Shown here one piece after another: positions 62,532 to 64,000 of a stretch of DNA of 64,000 bases; position 1 is the stretch's first letter; every line of letters begins with the position of its first letter. Under the pieces are notes generated by a model. It searched no databases, was not told the DNA's origin, and was given only the letters and a program-made list of their open reading frames with translations. The DNA comes from Vreelandella zhanjiangensis DSM 21076. GTDB lineage: Bacteria; Pseudomonadota; Gammaproteobacteria; Pseudomonadales; Halomonadaceae. The stretch is taken from NCBI RefSeq assembly GCF_000377665.1, contig NZ_KB898652.1, forward strand, positions 204,530 through 268,529, written 5' to 3'. Both the position numbers and the translations under genes were made by a program.

Positions 62532-63383
62532 ATGTTACGACAACTGTTTGTCATGCTGCTGGTCAGCGTTATGGGGTTTAGCGTTGCGGTAGAGCATGCT
62601 GAAGCGCGCCGTATGGGCGGAGGCGGCAATGTGGGCAGTATGTCCCGCTCTGCGGATCGCCCAGCTAGCACACCCAGTACACAACAGGCTCAAGGTGGTC
62701 AACAGGGCCAAGCAGGTGCTGCGGCAGCACGTAGAGGTGGAATGGGCGGCATAATGGGGGGCCTATTGGCCGGTGGATTAATTGCTGCGCTGTTTTTTGG
62801 CGGCGCCTTTGATGAGCTAAGAATGATGGATCTGCTCATGGTGGTGGGCATTGCCGTGCTGGCGATGATCGCCTTCCGCGCCTTTATTCGCCAGCGCCGC
62901 CCGGCGCACGCTTCCGAATCCAACTATCAGCGTACGCAGCACGTGCCATCAACACCTGCCGCTGGCTCAGCTGGGGCCTCCCCGGGTAGTTTAGCGAGCA
63001 GCCTGCAAAGTACGCCCGCCTGGTTTGATAAAGAGCAGTTTTTAAACGGCGCGAAAGAGCATTTTATGATCCTTCAGCGCGCCTGGGACAATAACGACTT
63101 TAGCCAGATCCAGGAATATGTTACTCCCGAGCTCTATAACCTGTTACGTACAGAGCGTGCTCAGCATCCGGCCAATAATCGTACAGAGATCGTACGGCTG
63201 TTTGCCGAGCTGGGGGATATCAATGAGTACGATGGCCATGCAGAGGCCAGCGTAATCTTCCACGGCATTATCGAAGAGAACGGACAGCAGACTGAGTTTA
63301 ACGAATCCTGGCACTTGACCCGCACAATGCGTGACCAGGCTCCCTGGTATGTACAGGGTATTGAACAAAACCCAGGCGCTTAA
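62532..63383 (+). CDS. Tim44-like domain membrane protein
   Basis: The 283-residue protein has an N-terminal signal/anchor (MLRQLFVMLLVSVMGFSVAV). A Gly/Gln/Ala-rich linker (residues about 30-75) follows, then one or two hydrophobic segments (GIMGGLLAGGLIAALFFGGA and MDLLMVVGIAVLAMIAF), and a C-terminal Tim44-like domain (residues about 165-283: WFDKEQFLNGAKEHFMILQR, VTPELYNLLRTER). The Tim44 fold is shared with the mitochondrial import motor and MRPL45, but its bacterial role is unproven. The ATG at 62532 has a GGAG site. A strong palindromic terminator follows. Confidence 0.88.
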   Translation: MLRQLFVMLLVSVMGFSVAVEHAEARRMGGGGNVGSMSRSADRPASTPSTQQAQGGQQGQAGAAAARRGGMGGIMGGLLAGGLIAALFFGGAFDELRMMDLLMVVGIAVLAMIAFRAFIRQRRPAHASESNYQRTQHVPSTPAAGSAGASPGSLASSLQSTPAWFDKEQFLNGAKEHFMILQRAWDNNDFSQIQEYVTPELYNLLRTERAQHPANNRTEIVRLFAELGDINEYDGHAEASVIFHGIIEENGQQTEFNESWHLTRTMRDQAPWYVQGIEQNPGA

Positions 63384-63409
63384 AATCAACATAAGACGAT
63401 ACAAAAGAC

Positions 63410-63446
63410 CAAGCAAAACGGCCGCTATTAGCGGCCGTTTTGCTTG
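63410..63446. terminator. Perfect 37-bp palindromic bidirectional terminator
   Basis: CAAGCAAAACGGCCGCTA and its exact complement TAGCGGCCGTTTTGCTTG flank a single T. It ends the Tim44-like transcript and, on the minus strand, could end the lipoprotein transcript. Confidence 0.88.
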
Positions 63447-63490
63447 CTAGGCAATACCCTAGCTAAATATTTTACAATCAACGCGTTGGA

Positions 63491-63679
63491 TTAATTTTCA
63501 GCAGCATCTTCGATACTCTCGCCCGCATTCTCAATGCTTTCGCCAGCGCTTTCCATGCTGTTATCAATGCTCTCACCTGCTTCTTCAGCAGGCCCCTGGT
63601 TATCACAGGCAGCCAGACCGCCCGCGAGCAGTGCCATCAATACCGCAGCTGATAACTTCTTAACCAATTGTCCATTCAT
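63491..63679 (-). CDS. Small lipoprotein with heptad-like repeats
   Basis: This 62-residue lipoprotein has a type II signal peptide with lipobox LAAC near residues 22-25 (LLAGGLAACDNQ), so Cys25 is likely acylated. The mature tail has the repeated unit (E/A)GESI(D/E)N three times (AGESIDNSM, AGESIENAG, ESIEDAAEN), likely an amphipathic acidic helix. Entericidin-like small lipoproteins share this layout. The ATG at 63679 has a strong AGGAGG site. It lies downstream of the rRNA operon terminator on the same strand. Confidence 0.8.
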   Translation of the reverse strand: MNGQLVKKLSAAVLMALLAGGLAACDNQGPAEEAGESIDNSMESAGESIENAGESIEDAAEN

Positions 63680-63828
63680 CTTGTTTCTCCTCCTGAGATA
63701 GCGCGTGAAGTGCTCTTCCATCAATGTACCGAACCATTTTAAAGACAACAGCACGGTATCACCACCCATATCAGGGTAGCTGCTTGCAAACGAAAAGCGT
63801 AAATAGTAAGTTCCAGGCAAAAAAAAAA

Positions 63829-63858
63829 TCCCCCGAGGCGCGAGCCCCGGGGGATTTT
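63829..63858 (-). terminator. rRNA operon terminator
   Basis: On the minus strand, a stem built of ATCCCCCG/CGGGGGAT with inner GGC/GCC closes a GCGA-type loop. T-runs on both sides follow the 5S gene. Confidence 0.9.
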
Positions 63859-63868
63859 TTACAATAAG

Positions 63869-63987
63869 TGCCTGACGATGACCTACTCTCGCATGGGGAG
63901 ACCCCACACTACCATCGGCGCTAAGCGGTTTCACTACTGAGTTCGGCAAGGGATCAGGTGGTTCACGCTCGCTATGGTCGTCAGGCG
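63869..63987 (-). rRNA. rrf: 5S ribosomal RNA
   Basis: The minus strand reads GCCTGACGACCATAGCGAGC ... GCCGAACTCAGTAGTGAAAC ... GGTCATCGTCAGGC. It contains the conserved loop CCGAACTCAG and complementary ends that close helix I, at about 118 bases. The 23S gene should lie beyond the window's right edge. The exact ends are placed by helix I and are approximate to one or two bases. Confidence 0.95.
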
Positions 63988-64000
63988 TAACTGTCAATGT

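Noticed and set aside
63680..63997. Upstream extension of the lipoprotein frame (to 168 codons)
   Set aside because: The extension covers the rRNA terminator and 5S gene; a strong ribosome-binding site fixes the 62-residue form.

Overview
The window reads as a chromosomal segment of a moderately GC-rich gammaproteobacterium. Gene content and order point to the Halomonadaceae (Halomonas or Vreelandella) or a close relative in the Oceanospirillales. The argument rests on Pseudomonas-like synteny (rsmD/ftsYEX-rpoH; xerD-dsbC-hom-thrC-recJ; rpsP-rimM-trmD-rplS; minCDE), a lone acetoacetyl-CoA reductase, and short acidic proteins. The genus is inferred from memory of gene orders, not from a database search. 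Coding density is high, most genes are housekeeping, and many neighbours overlap by ATGA or GTGA.

Layout. 1-3.1 kb: the end of algC, then argB and slmA. 3.2-8.5 kb: rpoH and ftsXEY on the minus strand, with rsmD and zapB on the plus strand. 8.5-14.7 kb (minus): rimI, a HolD-like gene, bolA, a 14-helix MFS exporter, a conserved acidic protein, lysS, and prfB with its programmed +1 frameshift. 14.9-20.3 kb: an accessory block (fadL; merR-copA plus a 23-codon membrane microprotein; yitT) lying between prfB and recJ, which are adjacent in many relatives. 20.4-29.0 kb (minus): recJ-thrC-hom, dsbC-xerD and rplS-trmD-rimM-rpsP. 29.3-35.3 kb: a second accessory block (a divergent LacI regulator, a complete ABC importer and a metallophosphodiesterase) between rpsP and ffh. 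35.3-41.3 kb: ffh, a CcsA-like protein, a CorC/CNNM protein, an acyltransferase with a TetR regulator, and a SRAP-domain protein. 41.3-51.6 kb: pitrilysin, sbcB, minEDC, a large DUF349 protein and phaB. 51.9-52.2 kb: initiator tRNA followed by a decayed tandem copy. 52.2-63.7 kb: small or conserved proteins (CnoX, PatB/MalY, HNH, a duplicated-fold membrane protein, a thioesterase, DUF501, LOG, an exonuclease, a Sel1 protein, an aldo-keto reductase, YaaA, an isochorismatase-like hydrolase, a Tim44-like protein and a lipoprotein). The window ends in a minus-strand 5S rRNA, the tail of an rRNA operon.

Functional groups. Cell division is heavily represented: ftsYEX, slmA, minCDE and zapB. Protein synthesis is covered by lysS, prfB, the rpsP operon, ffh, rsmD, rimI and tRNA-fMet. 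Cell-envelope and redox functions include dsbC, copA, fadL and the acyltransferase.

The least ordinary items are five. A SRAP/YedK-family protein has all four known catalytic positions substituted. A 23-residue membrane microprotein, translationally coupled to copA, looks like the orphan anchor of a cupredoxin. A tandemly duplicated, half-deleted initiator tRNA keeps its terminator. An ABC importer is paired with a phosphodiesterase and a LacI regulator inside a ribosomal-protein neighbourhood. Short tandem repeats recur, two of them running across stop codons. I saw no CRISPR array, no transposase and no complete mobile element.
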